From positions 611,953,303 through 612,017,302 of the forward strand of contig CM060910.1 of the NCBI GenBank assembly GCA_030737875.1: a stretch of DNA of 64,000 bases, given 5' to 3'. This stretch comes from Allium sativum. Its lineage: Eukaryota > Streptophyta > Magnoliopsida > Asparagales > Amaryllidaceae. Position 1 is the first letter of the stretch. Each line of letters opens with the position of its first letter. Below, in pieces: positions 48,786-59,638 of the stretch. Below the pieces are notes generated by a model. The model did no database searches and had not been told where the DNA came from. It was given only the letters and a program-made list of their open reading frames with translations. A program made the translations under genes and the position numbers.

Positions 48786-49450
48786 CAAAGTGGTGGATAT
48801 CGTATGCTTTACGCACTGAGTGAGAGATGTGAGGATGGTTGCTATGCTTGATTGTTTGACATCACTACGACATGCACACCCCTCCCACGTATCTTTACAC
48901 CATGTGTTAGTGTCACCTTAGACTATTGTACATCATGTTGTGCTAACTCTTTGGTTGCAAGTCCAGGTCCAAGTATGGTTATGTATACCTGTAACACCCC
49001 GTATTTTCTATTAACGTTATAGTAACGAATCAAAGAATATTTAATTTCAAATGTGAGAATTAAGGGATACGTGTTACGCCATTGCGTTCATCTCGGAATT
49101 TTGCCTGAGATAGAGTCCGAGTTTGCGTAAAACGGACACTGTATGAAGGAGATATGGACGAACGAAGTTAAAGAAGAAAACCAGAAGAAAGAAAGAAAAA
49201 AAACAAAATGCACTGGCGCGCTTGGGAAGTGCGCCAGTACAAAAGTGGCATTGGCGCACCTGCCAAGTGCGCCCAGGCCGAGCAGAGAGCCTGCACACCT
49301 TTCTGGTGTGATCTGATCCATACTGTGAGTCATTGCTGAGTCCTTTCTGACTCCTTGCTGAGTCATTAGGGCTGAGATGTCACCCTATCCTGACTGAATG
49401 GTTATGTTTAACCCTAGGATCATCCGACGGCTCAAATTAAAATGAAATTC

Positions 49451-49458
49451 TATATAAA
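49451..49458 (+). promoter_or_regulatory. Putative TATA box of E7 5' LTR
   Basis: TATATAAA, repeated at 57898-57905 in the 3' LTR, about 460 bp from the LTR start. Confidence 0.6.
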
Positions 49459-50037
49459 CAACCCAATGCTCAAACCTAAAAATCACACAAAAATAATCCT
49501 GGAACTATCATGCTATCAATAGAGAACTTGGAGTAGCCATCATCAATTCAAAGACAAGATAAAAACCTGAATCAAAAACAAATTAAAAGTAATCAAATTC
49601 AACGATCTACATCAAAGGCGAGCTTACCAATTTCAGAATTCAGAAATCAAGAGTTCCTTTTTAGTTTGTAAGTTGGTTATTATGCAGATTTAAACGTTCT
49701 TTCAAATGAATCATGATATGTTGTAATTCGAATATAGAATAATGCTTATGTATAATATAAATAAAGTTTGATCCTTATTTATCTTAAATTACCGTTGCGA
49801 TTGATCATGTCTATATGTTTGTGATGATGAACATACCATATTGAATGTTATTGGAATCTATTATGATTGGGTAATGGGTCTATTATGCCAACTGAATGGT
49901 GAAACATGTCATGTTATAATTTGGTGGTTACTTGCAAATTTATGATCTAAAAGCACATGATTACATGTTAGATCAACATTCATGTATATTTAGAACTATG
50001 TTAAGATGAATCTATTTATGTTGCAAGATTGGATTTG

Positions 50038-50290
50038 TAGTTCTCTTATGTTTAACACACATAAGTTATCATGCTAAGTTGTGATTTAAGAATGTTTATA
50101 ATAGCCCTCTTATGATTAACACACATAAGTCATCATGCTAAGTTGTGATTCGAATATGTTTATAATAGTTCTCTTATGTTTAACACACATAAGTTAATAT
50201 GCTAAGTTGTGATTTAAATATGTTTATAGTAGCTTTCTTATGATTTGGCATACATAAGTTAATATGCTAAGTTGTGGTTTAAAATTGTGT
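50038..50290 (+). repeat. Four tandem repeats of about 62 bp in E7 5' LTR
   Basis: Units carry CTTATGTTTAACACACATAAG-like inverted words followed by ATGCTAAGTTGTG. Also present in the 3' LTR at about 58495-58740. Confidence 0.88.
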
Positions 50291-50739
50291 TTATATGTTA
50301 AACCTCCATGCTAGACCTTTATCAAGTTCACATGACAATTAGACCCAACTTAGTCACAAGTTCACCTTTACCCGTTTAATTAAGTTAATGATAATTCTAT
50401 GCCAAGTTACACGCGATAAGTTAAATGTATGCTATTTTATGTTTGTTTCATGTCCCATGTTTATTACCCCTTTTTGTCTATGGGTATGGGCTAATTTACT
50501 AGCCCAACATTTTATGTGATTCATGCGTACGTTCCATGGGGGTAGCAATGGGAAAATATGAAAATTTCATGGCATAGATTTGTTCATAAAATGGTATATT
50601 TGATATACCATTTAGATAATAATCAAAGGATAATTATGGCATGATTAAATTAAAATTAATTTACATAAAGAAATTAGACATATATAGAAAATATGTGAAT
50701 TTAGAAATGGCGAATATGCCTAACCCGAGGTTAGACTGA

Positions 50740-50903
50740 GTTGTGGTGTAAATCTGCCTGGAACCGACCGACATATCCAGTGACCACAACAAGACCTGTC
50801 TAATGTGGGTGGTTAGTGCATCAAGCCCAAAAAGAACACAAGGTTAGACTGAGTTGTGGTGTAAATCTGCCCGTAACCAACCGGCATATCCAGTGACCAC
50901 AAC
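50740..50903 (+). repeat. Tandem stem-loop pair in E7 5' LTR
   Basis: Arms GTTGTGGT / ACCACAAC at 50740-50790 and again at 50853-50903, each enclosing a conserved CTGCC(T/C)G...CATATCCAG core. Confidence 0.78.
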
Positions 50904-52048
50904 AAGACCTGTCTAATGTTAGTGGTTGGTGCTTTAATGAATAAATTAAAGCTAAGTCAGGATTGGTAGAGTTAAGTCAATTAGGGAAACATTTAACCAA
51001 TTCAACATGTCAACTAAACAGATGTGTGGGGTTAGGTAAACTTGGACACTTAACCAAATAAACGTGTTGATTAGAAAACCCTAGTAAGGGGACCCATTTC
51101 AGCAGTAACCCACATAGATGTATCATGGTACCCTGAAACTAGGCAGGGTGGGGCACGATTACTGGGCTGATTATAAGCGGTCAAAACATCGACAGTTGGT
51201 GCGCCAGTGTAGGTTCTGACGGAGTATGGGCGTGCACGTACTCCGGAGTGGAAAAAGCAGGCACTGGGCATCAGTAGTATACACTGTGCATCTTGAATCA
51301 TGTCGGGTTGCCACCAGAGGGACTGATACACCCCATGGTGGGACCAACAAAGGTATCTACAGTCAAGCGGGGTCGAATTACACAGGATATGAATGCATGC
51401 GAGTAGGAGCCGATCGTTAAGGGGATCGTTTGTTATGAACACGTGGGGTTGGTTGAACCAATGGTTAAGTAGGTGCAGAGACTATGGTAATGGGTGCGAT
51501 CACATGTTCCTCTTATCTTATATTAGGGTATTGTCCTATGTTCTGTTATTACTATCATGATCACTTTCCTTGTTTAAATACTAGTAATCACTGAACTTAC
51601 CAGACTTATTGTCTGACCCATTTTCTTTCATCCGCTTTTTCTTCCATTTCTCATCCTCCCCCCCCCCCCCCTAGGTCCACAAAGAGGGAATACTCTAACT
51701 TAGTCAGACTCTTTGCAAGCTTCAAGAAAGTAGATGTATGATTGGGACTCTCTCGCCTTGGCTATGGCTTTTGAACACTACACTTGGGGATTTATGCAGT
51801 TTTAATAAGGGTTTATGCTTCTTTATTAAATAATCAAGACAGAAATTATGGTGTAATGTTTTGGAAGTTATTTTGAGACAATTTGATGTAATGCTTTTGT
51901 ATTGAACTACGTATGCAATAAATAATTGAATTTCGCTGCTTAAATTTATCTGTCTTGTAAATTTTTCTGTGTCTTGTACCTATAACCCTCCACAAAAGTT
52001 ACGGCATTCCCTTTGTGAGTGACCCTAACGGAGGTGGGGTGTTTCACT

Positions 52049-52060
52049 TGGTATCAGAGC
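52049..52060 (+). promoter_or_regulatory. Primer-binding site of E7
   Basis: TGGTATCAGAGC, exact initiator Met-tRNA complement, two bases after the LTR end. Confidence 0.93.
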
Positions 52061-52233
52061 AAAGGTTTACCAGATCAGATAAGAGTTTTTTGAAAACTAT
52101 TTTCAAAAAAAGAAATATAAAGAAGCAATTTACAAGAAAAAGTGTTGTTTTAAATTCAAAAAGGCATAATCCGCAAAGACATATGCACTATCTTAATATC
52201 CTTCGTTTTGAATCTTTTCTTTTTCGTTTTAGC

Positions 52234-53150
52234 ATGTCTGGGGATCTTAACCTTCCAGAGGGTGTATCGATACCTGGCTGGTTCAGGAGGTACTTAGAGG
52301 CTAGGGCCAGCGACGTAGGCCCAGCAGATATTCCTCCTCCTCGAGCTGCAGCGGTTCGTCCTCCTCCTCCTCGTGCAAATGCTTTCTCAAAGATTTGTAG
52401 AGACTTTAGGGCCATGGTTGGAAAGGATTTCAAGGTCATTCGTAGAAGCAAGGAACTGGCTCAAAGAAACTGAGGATCTGTTCGTTATCTTCGAGGTGGA
52501 CGATAGGCAGAAGATACAGTTGGCTATATGGTTGCTCAAAGATGAAGCTTCCTATTGGTGGGAAGTCACTAACGCTGGAAGACTGGTTGAAACATGGATG
52601 GATTTCAGAATAAGGTTTGAGATGAAATTCCTCTTACAAGCTGAACGAAGTTTACAACTGGAAAAGTTCTTATCTCTTAAGCAAGGGAGTATGACGGTCA
52701 AGGAGTACGTCAACCAATTCAATCAGCTGGCCCGATTTGGACTGGATTTAGTGAATACTCCTCATAAGAAGGCTCTCCGTTTTGTCAAGGGATTGAATGA
52801 GCCACTTCACAGCTTGGCTATGACCCATGTACCTATGGGGGCTACTTTCGAGAGGTTAGTGGACATGGCACTCTTACATGAGGAAGACGAGGGCAAGAAA
52901 GAGGCAAAAGCGGAAGTGCCTCAAGATAAGAAGGGGGAGGGGTCATAGAACAAGAAGGCTGATTCAAAGAAAGGCGGGAAGAACAACAAACCCCATGACA
53001 ACAGAAAGTGTAATTTCTGTGGCATTCCTGGACATCTGATCAAAGACTGAAAGAAGAAGAAAAGGAAGATGGGTGGTTCTTTCCACTGTGCTGAGACATG
53101 ACACGTGGCTAGGGCCTGCCCAAGGAAGCAAGGGCAGGGAGCTGGACCTT
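52234..53150 (+). pseudogene. gag of E7, frameshifted and with stops
   Basis: Starts MSGDLNLPEGV like the intact E8 gag, which it follows throughout. The ATG at 52234 is chosen by this match. Compared with E8, an 8-bp deletion near 52432 shifts the frame. The capsid part continues in the new frame (SYWWE, EYVNQFNQLARFGLDL). A TAG at 52946-52948 follows; the first zinc knuckle has TGA (53048-53050) where its last Cys should be, and the second has Phe for its first Cys and TGA (53099-53101) in place of Gly. The protein would have packaged RNA and formed particles; it cannot now. Confidence 0.85.
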
Positions 53151-53454
53151 CTTCTGGAGGACAAGTTCACGCTCTCACGGCACCTACGCAAGAACGAGGT
53201 AGAAATATTTCTGTCGAAAGTGTAGTCTATCTTTTTTATCACCCCATTCATACACTATTTGATTCTGGCACATCGCACTCTTTTATGTCTAATGCTTTAG
53301 TGGAATCTCTGCACCTATACACCAGTATAGTAGAGGATCCCTTGGTTGTTTCAAATCCAATTGGGGGCTCAGCTTATTTTTCAATGGTTTGTTTGGATAT
53401 GAAAATATCTGTACTAAGCATTGGGTTTGGTCCTCTCGGATTCCCTATCTCAAT
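53151..53454 (+). pseudogene. Protease region of E7, cut by petB
   Basis: Aspartic protease remnant in the same frame as gag, with the catalytic LFDSGTSHSF motif at about 53258-53287. It normally cleaves the Gag-Pol polyprotein. It reads through [11 protein letters not shown] and then meets the petB segment out of frame, stopping at 53510-53512. The flap-distal half, [13 protein letters not shown], resumes after the insert at about 53773. Confidence 0.8.
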
Positions 53455-53748
53455 AAAGTATATGATTGGTTCGAGGAACGTCTCGAGATTCAAGCAATTG
53501 CAGATGATATAACTAGTAAATATGTTCCTCCTCATGTCAACATATTTTATTGTCTAGGAGGAATCACGCTTACTTGTTTTTTAGTACAAGTAGCTACGGG
53601 TTTTGCTATGACTTTTTACTATCGTCCAACTGTTACGGAGGCCTTTTCCTCTATTCAATACATAATGGCTGAAGATAAATTCGGTTGGTTAATTCGATCA
53701 GTTCATCGCTGGTCAGCAAGTATGATGGTTCTAATGATGATTCTGCAT
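53455..53748 (+). pseudogene. petB: Plastid petB (cytochrome b6) fragment inserted in E7
   Basis: 294 bp encoding 98 residues that match plastid cytochrome b6 from residue 3 (first codon of petB exon 2, [20 protein letters not shown]) to residue 100, the heme-ligand His of the MVLMMILH motif; the other ligand of that pair, the His of SVHRWSAS, is also present. In plastids the protein carries hemes in the cytochrome b6f complex. The left edge falls at or just inside the petB group II intron end; the right edge is abrupt after CAT, followed by retroelement codons. A few substitutions separate it from the usual plastid protein. It is in frame with downstream RT (ORF 53389-54495) but not with upstream protease. 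It is a nuclear plastid-DNA insertion without its own function. Confidence 0.93.
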
Positions 53749-54800
53749 AGATGTAATTCCTTTGTTTTGGGCTTCACGGGCTATGGGTTGATTCTAGGTA
53801 CGGACTGGCTATCCAGTAATGGTGCTATCCTCGATTGTGAAAAGAGAGTTGTTAGACTCATGACTCGCCTCGGTAACACTCTCGAAATTTCTTGTAATTC
53901 CATGAACTCCGTCATGCTTAGTTATCTAGAATCTCTTGATGCGTCTGTTGAGAACTTGCAGTCTGTAAGGGTAGTCCGTGAATACTCGGATGTGTTCGAA
54001 AAGGTAAAGGGCTTACCTCCGAAGCGGGAGATGGACTTACGCATATACCTCGTTGACAACGCAAAACCCGTTGCTTTACCCATTAGATACATGGCTCCAA
54101 GGGAAAGGAAAGAACTCAGCAAGCAAGTTAAAGAATTGCTTGAGAAGGGGTTTATAAGGCGGAGTATTTCTGAATGGGGTGCTCCAGTAGTGTTCGCAAC
54201 TAAAGCGGACGGTTCGCTTCGCCTGTGCGTTAATTACAGGGAGCTAAACAAGCTGATCAAGAAGAATAGGCACCCACTCCCGAGAATAGATGATTTGTTC
54301 GATCAGCTTGTAGATGCATCGGTTTTCTCCCAATTAGATTTAGCTACCGGGTTTCATCAGCTAAGAGTGACTGAAGACAGCATTGATAAGACTGCGTTCA
54401 GAACTCCAGATGGTTTCTTTGAGTGGCTTGTCATGCCTTTCGGCTTGACAAACGCACCTGCTTACTTCGTTGATTTAATGAGCAGGGAGTTCTGAGTGTT
54501 CCTCAATAAGTTTGTGGTGATCTTCGTAGACGATATTTTGATCTTCTCAAAGAATGAGGAAGAGCATGCTCAGTATCTAAAGGAAGTCATGGATACTCTC
54601 CGTGCACATCAGTTGAAAGATAAATTCTCCAAGTGCCATTTCTGGCGAGAAGAAGTTAGTTTCCTTGGACACGTGGTGCCCAAAGAGGGGATAGCTGTGG
54701 ACCCCACGAAAGTGGTTGCTGTGTAAGATTTGAAGGTTCCTCGAAACGCAACCGAAGTCTGAAGCTTTCTCAAGCTAGCAGGCTTTTATCGAAAGTTCAT
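53749..54800 (+). pseudogene. Reverse transcriptase region of E7
   Basis: Resumes at the end of protease ([19 protein letters not shown], about 53790) and runs through the RT palm: [54 protein letters not shown], then FVDDILIFSKN, which holds the catalytic aspartates (FVDD where related elements have a YIDD-like motif). Stops occur at TGA 54493-54495 (after SREF), TAA 54724-54726 and TGA at about 54760. A frameshift near 54845 separates RT from RNase H. It copied element RNA into DNA; not functional here. Confidence 0.88.
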
Positions 54801-54869
54801 CAAATATTTTGCAAAAATCTCAGCTCCACTTACAAGGTTGACAAAGAAGAACCTAGCTTCAATTGGGAT

Positions 54870-55320
54870 TTGGATTTCGATATTGCTTTCCAACATTTGA
54901 AAAGGGCTATAACAACAGCCCCAGTTCTTAAATTGCCTGATGGAAGCAAGATGTTTACAGTGTACACAGATGCATGCGGAACGGGACTAGGCACTGTTCT
55001 GATGCAAGAAGGGAAGGTAGTGGCTTATGGTGGAAGGCAGTTGAAAGTACATGAGAAAATCTACCCAACCCACGATCTAGAGTTGGCAGCCATCGTTTTT
55101 GCGCTTAAGTCTTGGCGCCATTATCTCCTAGGTGAGAAATTTGAATTGTATACTGACAATAAATCGTTGAAATACCTTTTCTCGCAGAAAGATCTCAACT
55201 TGAGGCAGCAAAGATGGATGGAGTTTCTTGCCTCGTACGATTTTGAGATCTCCTACACTCCTGGCAAGGGCAATGCAGTAGCAGATGCCTTGAGTAGAAA
55301 GAAACCGACCTTAAGCCCTC
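54870..55320 (+). pseudogene. RNase H region of E7
   Basis: Reads in one open frame from 54870. Catalytic acidic residues are all present: YTDACGTGLG, HDLELAA, YTDNKSL and NAVADALSR. It degrades the RNA strand of the RNA-DNA hybrid during reverse transcription. The domain is intact by motif, but it is cut off from RT by the frameshift near 54845. Confidence 0.87.
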
Positions 55321-56705
55321 TCTTTGTGGAAAGGCAAAGCTTGGAGTTCATAGCAAGCTTTAACTTCAAACCCTCCTCTGACTTTGTACCTGGCTTACTA
55401 GCAACGTTAGAAGTGCGGCCAACTCTATTAGACTCAATCGGAGCCGCGCAAAGAGAAGACCCTCAGCTAGCCAATGTGGTGGACAAGTTAATTAGGGGTG
55501 AGACTTCTAGTCACCTCAATAGATACTCCATTAATGCCAAGGGCTGGTTGAGACGAGATGGAAGACTATGTGTCCCACAAGCAAGGGGCTTGGTAAAGGC
55601 GGTTCTAGAAGAGGCACACCATTCCAAACTGACCATACACCCAGGCGGAGACAAAATGTATAAAGACATCAAAAGAGTTTTCTTTTGGAATGGCATGAAG
55701 CAAGACGTAGCTGAATTTGTTTCTAAGTGTTTAATATGCCAACAAGTCAAGGCGGAGCAGAAGAAGCCTGGTGGTCTGCTCCATTCTCTAGAGGTCCCAC
55801 AGTGGAAATGGGATAGCATCTCGATGGACTTTATAGACGGGTTGCCTTGATCAAGAAGGGGCAATACCAGCATTTGGGTAATAGTGGACAGGCTCACAAA
55901 AAGCGCCCACTGTATACCCGTCAAGAGTAGAAGGACTGCCTCATCTCTAGCATCCATATATCTTAAAGAGATAGTTCGACTCCATGGGATACCCTCAAGC
56001 ATGGTGAGTGATCGAGACCTTATCTTCACGAGCGAGTTTTGGAAGAGTTTACAAGAGGTTGTAGGCACACAGTTATGCTTAAGCACGGCCTATCACCCTC
56101 AAACCGATGGCCAAACGGAAAGAGTCAATAGAGTATTAGAAGACCTCTTGAGATTATGCATTATTGACTTCGGAGGTACATGGGAGGATCATCTACCTTT
56201 GGTGGAATTTGCTTACAATAATAGCTACCAAGCCACCATAGGCATGGCGCCTTTCGAAGCTTTATATGGAAGACCGTGCAGGTCACCAACTTGCTGGTGG
56301 GAGTCCACGGACAAGCTTATACTTGGACCAAACATGATTAGGGAAACTTCAGAGAAAGTAGACTTGATACGAAGAAGAATGAAGACTGCCCAAGATAGAT
56401 AGAATTCCTACGCAGACAAAAAAAGAAGAACTAGCCTTGAGTTCGAAGTTGGAGACATGGTGTTCCTTGAAGTATCTCCTTTGAGGAACGTCGTTCTCTT
56501 TGGATCCGTAGGAAAGTTAGCACCAAGATTTGTAGGGTCGTTCCCTATCATCGAGAAGATAGGGAAGATGGCTTATAGGGTACAGCTGCCCGAAAGATTG
56601 GCCGAGGTTCATAATGTCTTTCATGTCTCTCACCTGCGAAAGTGCTTACACGAGTCTACGGAAGTGGTAGAACCAAGCATGCTAGAAGAAGTAGAAGTTG
56701 AACGA
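55321..56705 (+). pseudogene. Integrase region of E7
   Basis: The N-terminal HHCC zinc domain is complete (HHSKLTIHPGG ... CLICQQVKAE, about 55614-55762). The DDE core has D in WDSISMDFIDG, D in SMVSDRDLIF and E in GQTERVNRVLEDL. The C-terminal GPY-like part reads LAPRFVGSFPIIEKIGKMAY. Two in-frame stops interrupt one constant frame: TGA 55848-55850 (where relatives usually have Arg, suggesting CGA to TGA decay) and TAG 56400-56402. It would have inserted element DNA into the chromosome. Confidence 0.88.
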
Positions 56706-56882
56706 GAAGCAACTGTGAGAAGAGTTCCAACCCATATCTTCGGAACAGAAGTCAAAAAGCTACGCAACCGTGAAGTTAAGCTCGTCAAAGTTCAATGGAG
56801 CGACACCGAGGAAGACACGACTTGGGAAACTGAAAATAGAATACGCGCAGCCAACCTTTTCTTTTTAAGGGTACATCCTTGA
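56706..56882 (+). pseudogene. Chromodomain at the end of E7 integrase
   Basis: The C-terminal segment VRRVPTHIFGTEVKKLRNRE ... VQWSDTEEDTTWETEN corresponds to the chromodomain of plant chromoviruses, which directs integration to certain chromatin. The W...TWE spacing is kept. The ORF ends in TGA at 56880-56882. Together with the long LTR it points to the Tekay/Del clade. Confidence 0.82.
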
Positions 56883-57430
56883 TCTCTTTTTCCTTAAGTT
56901 TATGCTCGTATCTATCTTTTTAGGTATATCTCCTCGATCCTATCCTTTATCCTTAGGTATAAACCCATTTGGATGAAAACATGTAATTGAAACATGTTAT
57001 GGTTGCAAGTGGTTGCTAGTGGTTGCTCGTGGATGCATATACACACACATTAGGTATTAGATCGGCTCAGTCACTTCCATATTGCATATATGTATTTGTA
57101 TGTGGATTGAAACTTGATGTGTTATCATATGGACGTTGCATTTGTATGAATGATTGTGCACTCATGTAGGAAATTTTGAGTAGGAAAAAAAATTGCATTC
57201 ATGATTGACTCATGGCACTGACATAATTTGCATTAAGGAGGTCAACTGGATCAGTAGACCGCCTAATTTTGCATTAGATAAGGACATGTACACACACTAT
57301 GCATATGATCATGAAGCATTAGAAATCTTTTAAGGACAATGGACGCCTGTGTTTGATGGTTGAGTAGATGGGTGATTGGATGGTAGGATATAAGTTCTTC
57401 TCGACTTGAAGATTTCGGGGACGAAATCCT
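56883..57430 (+). other. 3' untranslated region of E7
   Basis: Non-coding, with AAGTGGTTGCTAGTGGTTGC-type short repeats (about 57005-57030). The same region follows gag directly in E8 (63715 onward). A GGGGACGAAAT motif at 57417-57427 precedes the polypurine tract. Confidence 0.8.
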
Positions 57431-57445
57431 AAAAGGAGAGGAGAA
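57431..57445 (+). promoter_or_regulatory. Polypurine tract of E7
   Basis: AAAAGGAGAGGAGAA abutting TGTAAC of the 3' LTR. Confidence 0.9.
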
Positions 57446-59192
57446 TGTAACACCCCGTATTTTCTGTTAACGTTATAGTAACGAATCAAAGAATATTTAA
57501 TTTCAAATGTGAGAATTAAGGGATACGGGTTACGCCATTGCATTCATCTCGGAATTCTGCTTGAGAGAGAGTCTGAGTTTGCGTAAAACGGACACCGTAT
57601 GAAGGAGATATGAACGAACGAAGTTAAAGCAGAAAACCAGAAGAAAGAAAAAAAATGCACTGGCGCACTTGGGAAGTGCGCCGGTACAAAAGTGGCACTG
57701 GCGCACCTGGCAAGTGCGCCCAGGCTGAGCAGAGAGCCTGCACGACTTTCTGGTGTGATCTGATCCATACTGTGAGTCATTGCTGAGTCCTTTATGACTC
57801 CTTGCTGAGTCATTAGGGCTAAGGTGTCACCCTATCCTGATTGAATGGTTATGGTTAACCCTAGGATCATCCGACGGCTCAAATTAAATTGAAATTCTAT
57901 ATAAACAACCCAATGCTCGAACCTAAAAATCACACAAAAATAATCATGGAACTATCATGCCGTCAATAGAGAACTTGGAGTAGCCGTCACCAATTCAAAG
58001 ACAAGATAAAAACTTGAATCAAAATCAAATTAAAAGCAATCAAATTCAACGATCTACATCAAAGGCGAGCTTACCAATTTCAGAATTCAGAATTCAGAAA
58101 TCAAGAATTCCTTTCTAGTTTGTAAGTTGGTTATTACGCAGATTTAAACGTTCTTTCAAATGAATCATGACATGTTGTAATTTGAATATAGAATAATGCT
58201 TATGTATAAGATAAATAAAGTTTGATCCTTATTTATCTTAAATTACCGTTGTGATTGATCATGTCTATATGTTTGTGATGATGAACATACCATACTGAAT
58301 GTTATTGGAATCTATTATGATTGGGTAATGGGTCTATTATGCCAACTTAATGGTGAAACATGTCATGTTATAATTTGGTGGTTACTTGCAAATTTATGAT
58401 CTAAAGCACATGCTTACATGTTAGATCAACATTCATGTATATTTAGAACCATGTTAAGATGAATCTATTTAGGTTGTAAGATTGGATTTGTAGTTCTCTT
58501 ATGTTTAACACACATAAGTTATCATGCTAAGTTGTGATTTAAGAATGTTTATAATAGCCCTCTTATGTTTAACACACATAAGTCATCATGCTAAGTTGTG
58601 ATTTGAATATGTTTATAATAGTTCTCTTATGTTTGACAACATAAGTTAATATGCTAAGTTGTGATTTAAATATGTTTATATTAGCTTTCTTATGTTTTGG
58701 CATACATAAGTTAGTATGCTAGGTTGTGGTTTAAAATTGTGTTCATATGTTAAACCTCCATGCTAGACCTTTATCAAGTTCACATGACAATTAGACCCAA
58801 CTTAGTCACAAGTTCACCTTTACCCGTTTAATTAAGTTAATGATACTTCTATGCCAAGTTGCACATGATAAGTTAAATGTATGCTATTTTATGTTTGTTT
58901 CATGTCCCTTGTTTATTACCCCTTTTAGTCTATGGGTTTGGGCTAATTTAATAGCCCAACATTTTATGTGATTCATGCGTACGTTCCACGGGGGTAGCGA
59001 TGGAAAAATATGAAAATTTCATGGCATAGATTTGTTCATAAAATGGTATATTTGATATACCATTTATTGTGAGCATAATCAAAGGATAATTATGGCATGA
59101 TTAAATTAAAATTAATTTACACAAATAAATTAGATATATATATATATAGAAAATATGTGAATTTAGAAAAGACGAATATGCCTAACCCGAGG
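57446..59192 (+). repeat. 3' LTR of E7, cut by E8 (1747 bp visible)
   Basis: Aligns with 48990-50731 of the 5' LTR, including GCGC hairpins, TATA box (57898-57905) and the four 62-bp repeats. It stops at CCTAACCCGAGG, where E8 is inserted; the remainder should lie past the right window edge. Confidence 0.92.
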
Positions 59193-59471
59193 TGTAACAA
59201 CCCAAATTTTTATAACATGTTAAAGTCATAAATCAAGGCAGAATTAAATTTTAAAATAAGAATCAAGGGAAACAGGTTACGCCATTGCGTTCGTCTCGAA
59301 ATTTTACACGAAATAGAGACCGAGTTTTCGAAAATCGGAGTTCGTATGACCAAGTTATGACCTATAGAAGTTTCAGAAATTTTCAGAATCAAAGACAGCT
59401 CGAATTTCGAATTAGAAATTTGAATTCAAACCCCGCAGCAGGCAGGGTGGGAAAACTCCCGCCCGTAGACC

Positions 59472-59549
59472 AGGTCGACCTGGGGGTCGACCATAGTGTC
59501 GACCTCCCAGAGACTAGGTCGACCATAGTGTCGACCTGGGGGTCGACCT
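59472..59549 (+). repeat. Array of six GTCGACC words upstream of E8 TATA box
   Basis: Four GGTCGACC palindromes and two GTCGACC words separated by TGGG or ATAGT spacers within about 80 bp, ending about 80 bp before the TATA box. E6 has the same words at 45347-45381. Confidence 0.8.
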
Positions 59550-59630
59550 GCCTCCCGAACCCACTTCTTGAACCAGATGCATTCTGATGTATTTAGACTT
59601 GTTTCGTGACCAGATTCGTCTGCCTAACCC

Positions 59631-59638
59631 TATATAAG
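59631..59638 (+). promoter_or_regulatory. Putative TATA box of E8 LTR
   Basis: TATATAAG about 440 bp from the LTR start, right after the GTCGACC array. Confidence 0.6.

Larger units (their letters stand above)
46883..48989 (+). repeat. LTR part of element E9
   Basis: Begins TGTAACGACCCACA inside the E6 LTR and is cut by E7 at 48990. It shares the GACCTGAAACCACTTCCATTA block (about 47080) with E5. It contains a 33-bp duplication (47327-47395), a GC-richer CACGAACCG-word tract (about 47950-48350) and three short hairpins (48605-48750). The 152-codon ORF at 47879-48337 covers the repeat tract and shows no known domain. No interior is in the window. Confidence 0.65.
48990..52046 (+). repeat. 5' LTR of E7 (3057 bp)
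   Basis: Begins TGTAACACCCCG and ends GGGGTGTTTCA. Holds GCGC hairpins (49213-49275), a TATA box (49451-49458), four 60-bp repeats (about 50038-50290), a tandem stem-loop pair (50740-50903) and a C-run (51656-51671). Short ORFs in it are not conserved. Confidence 0.92.
48990..59192 (+). mobile_element. Tekay-like chromovirus E7 (Ty3/gypsy), degenerate, with petB insert
   Basis: Full-length in layout: 5' LTR 48990-52046, primer-binding site 52049-52060, gag from 52234, protease, RT, RNase H, integrase and chromodomain to 56882, about 530 bp of 3' untranslated sequence, polypurine tract 57431-57445 and 3' LTR from 57446. The 3' LTR is cut at 59192 by E8: the 5' LTR continues CGAGGTTAGACTGAG at 50727 where E8's TGTAAC interrupts. 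Coding is disabled by a plastid petB insertion, at least eight in-frame stops and two frameshifts. The LTRs differ by several per cent by eye, so the insertion is not recent. The C-terminal chromodomain and long LTR suggest the Tekay/Del clade. Confidence 0.9.

Noticed and set aside
51071..51442. 123-codon minus-strand ORF in the E7 LTR
   Set aside because: Lies in an LTR; the homologous stretch of E8 (61536-61772) keeps only a shorter, diverged frame, and no domain is visible.
53389..54495. The petB-RT fused frame as a new functional fusion gene
   Set aside because: No start context of its own, upstream frame is broken, RT is followed by further stops and a frameshift, and integrase is interrupted.
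55511..56086. 191-codon minus-strand ORF
   Set aside because: Shadow frame opposite the well-supported integrase coding sequence.
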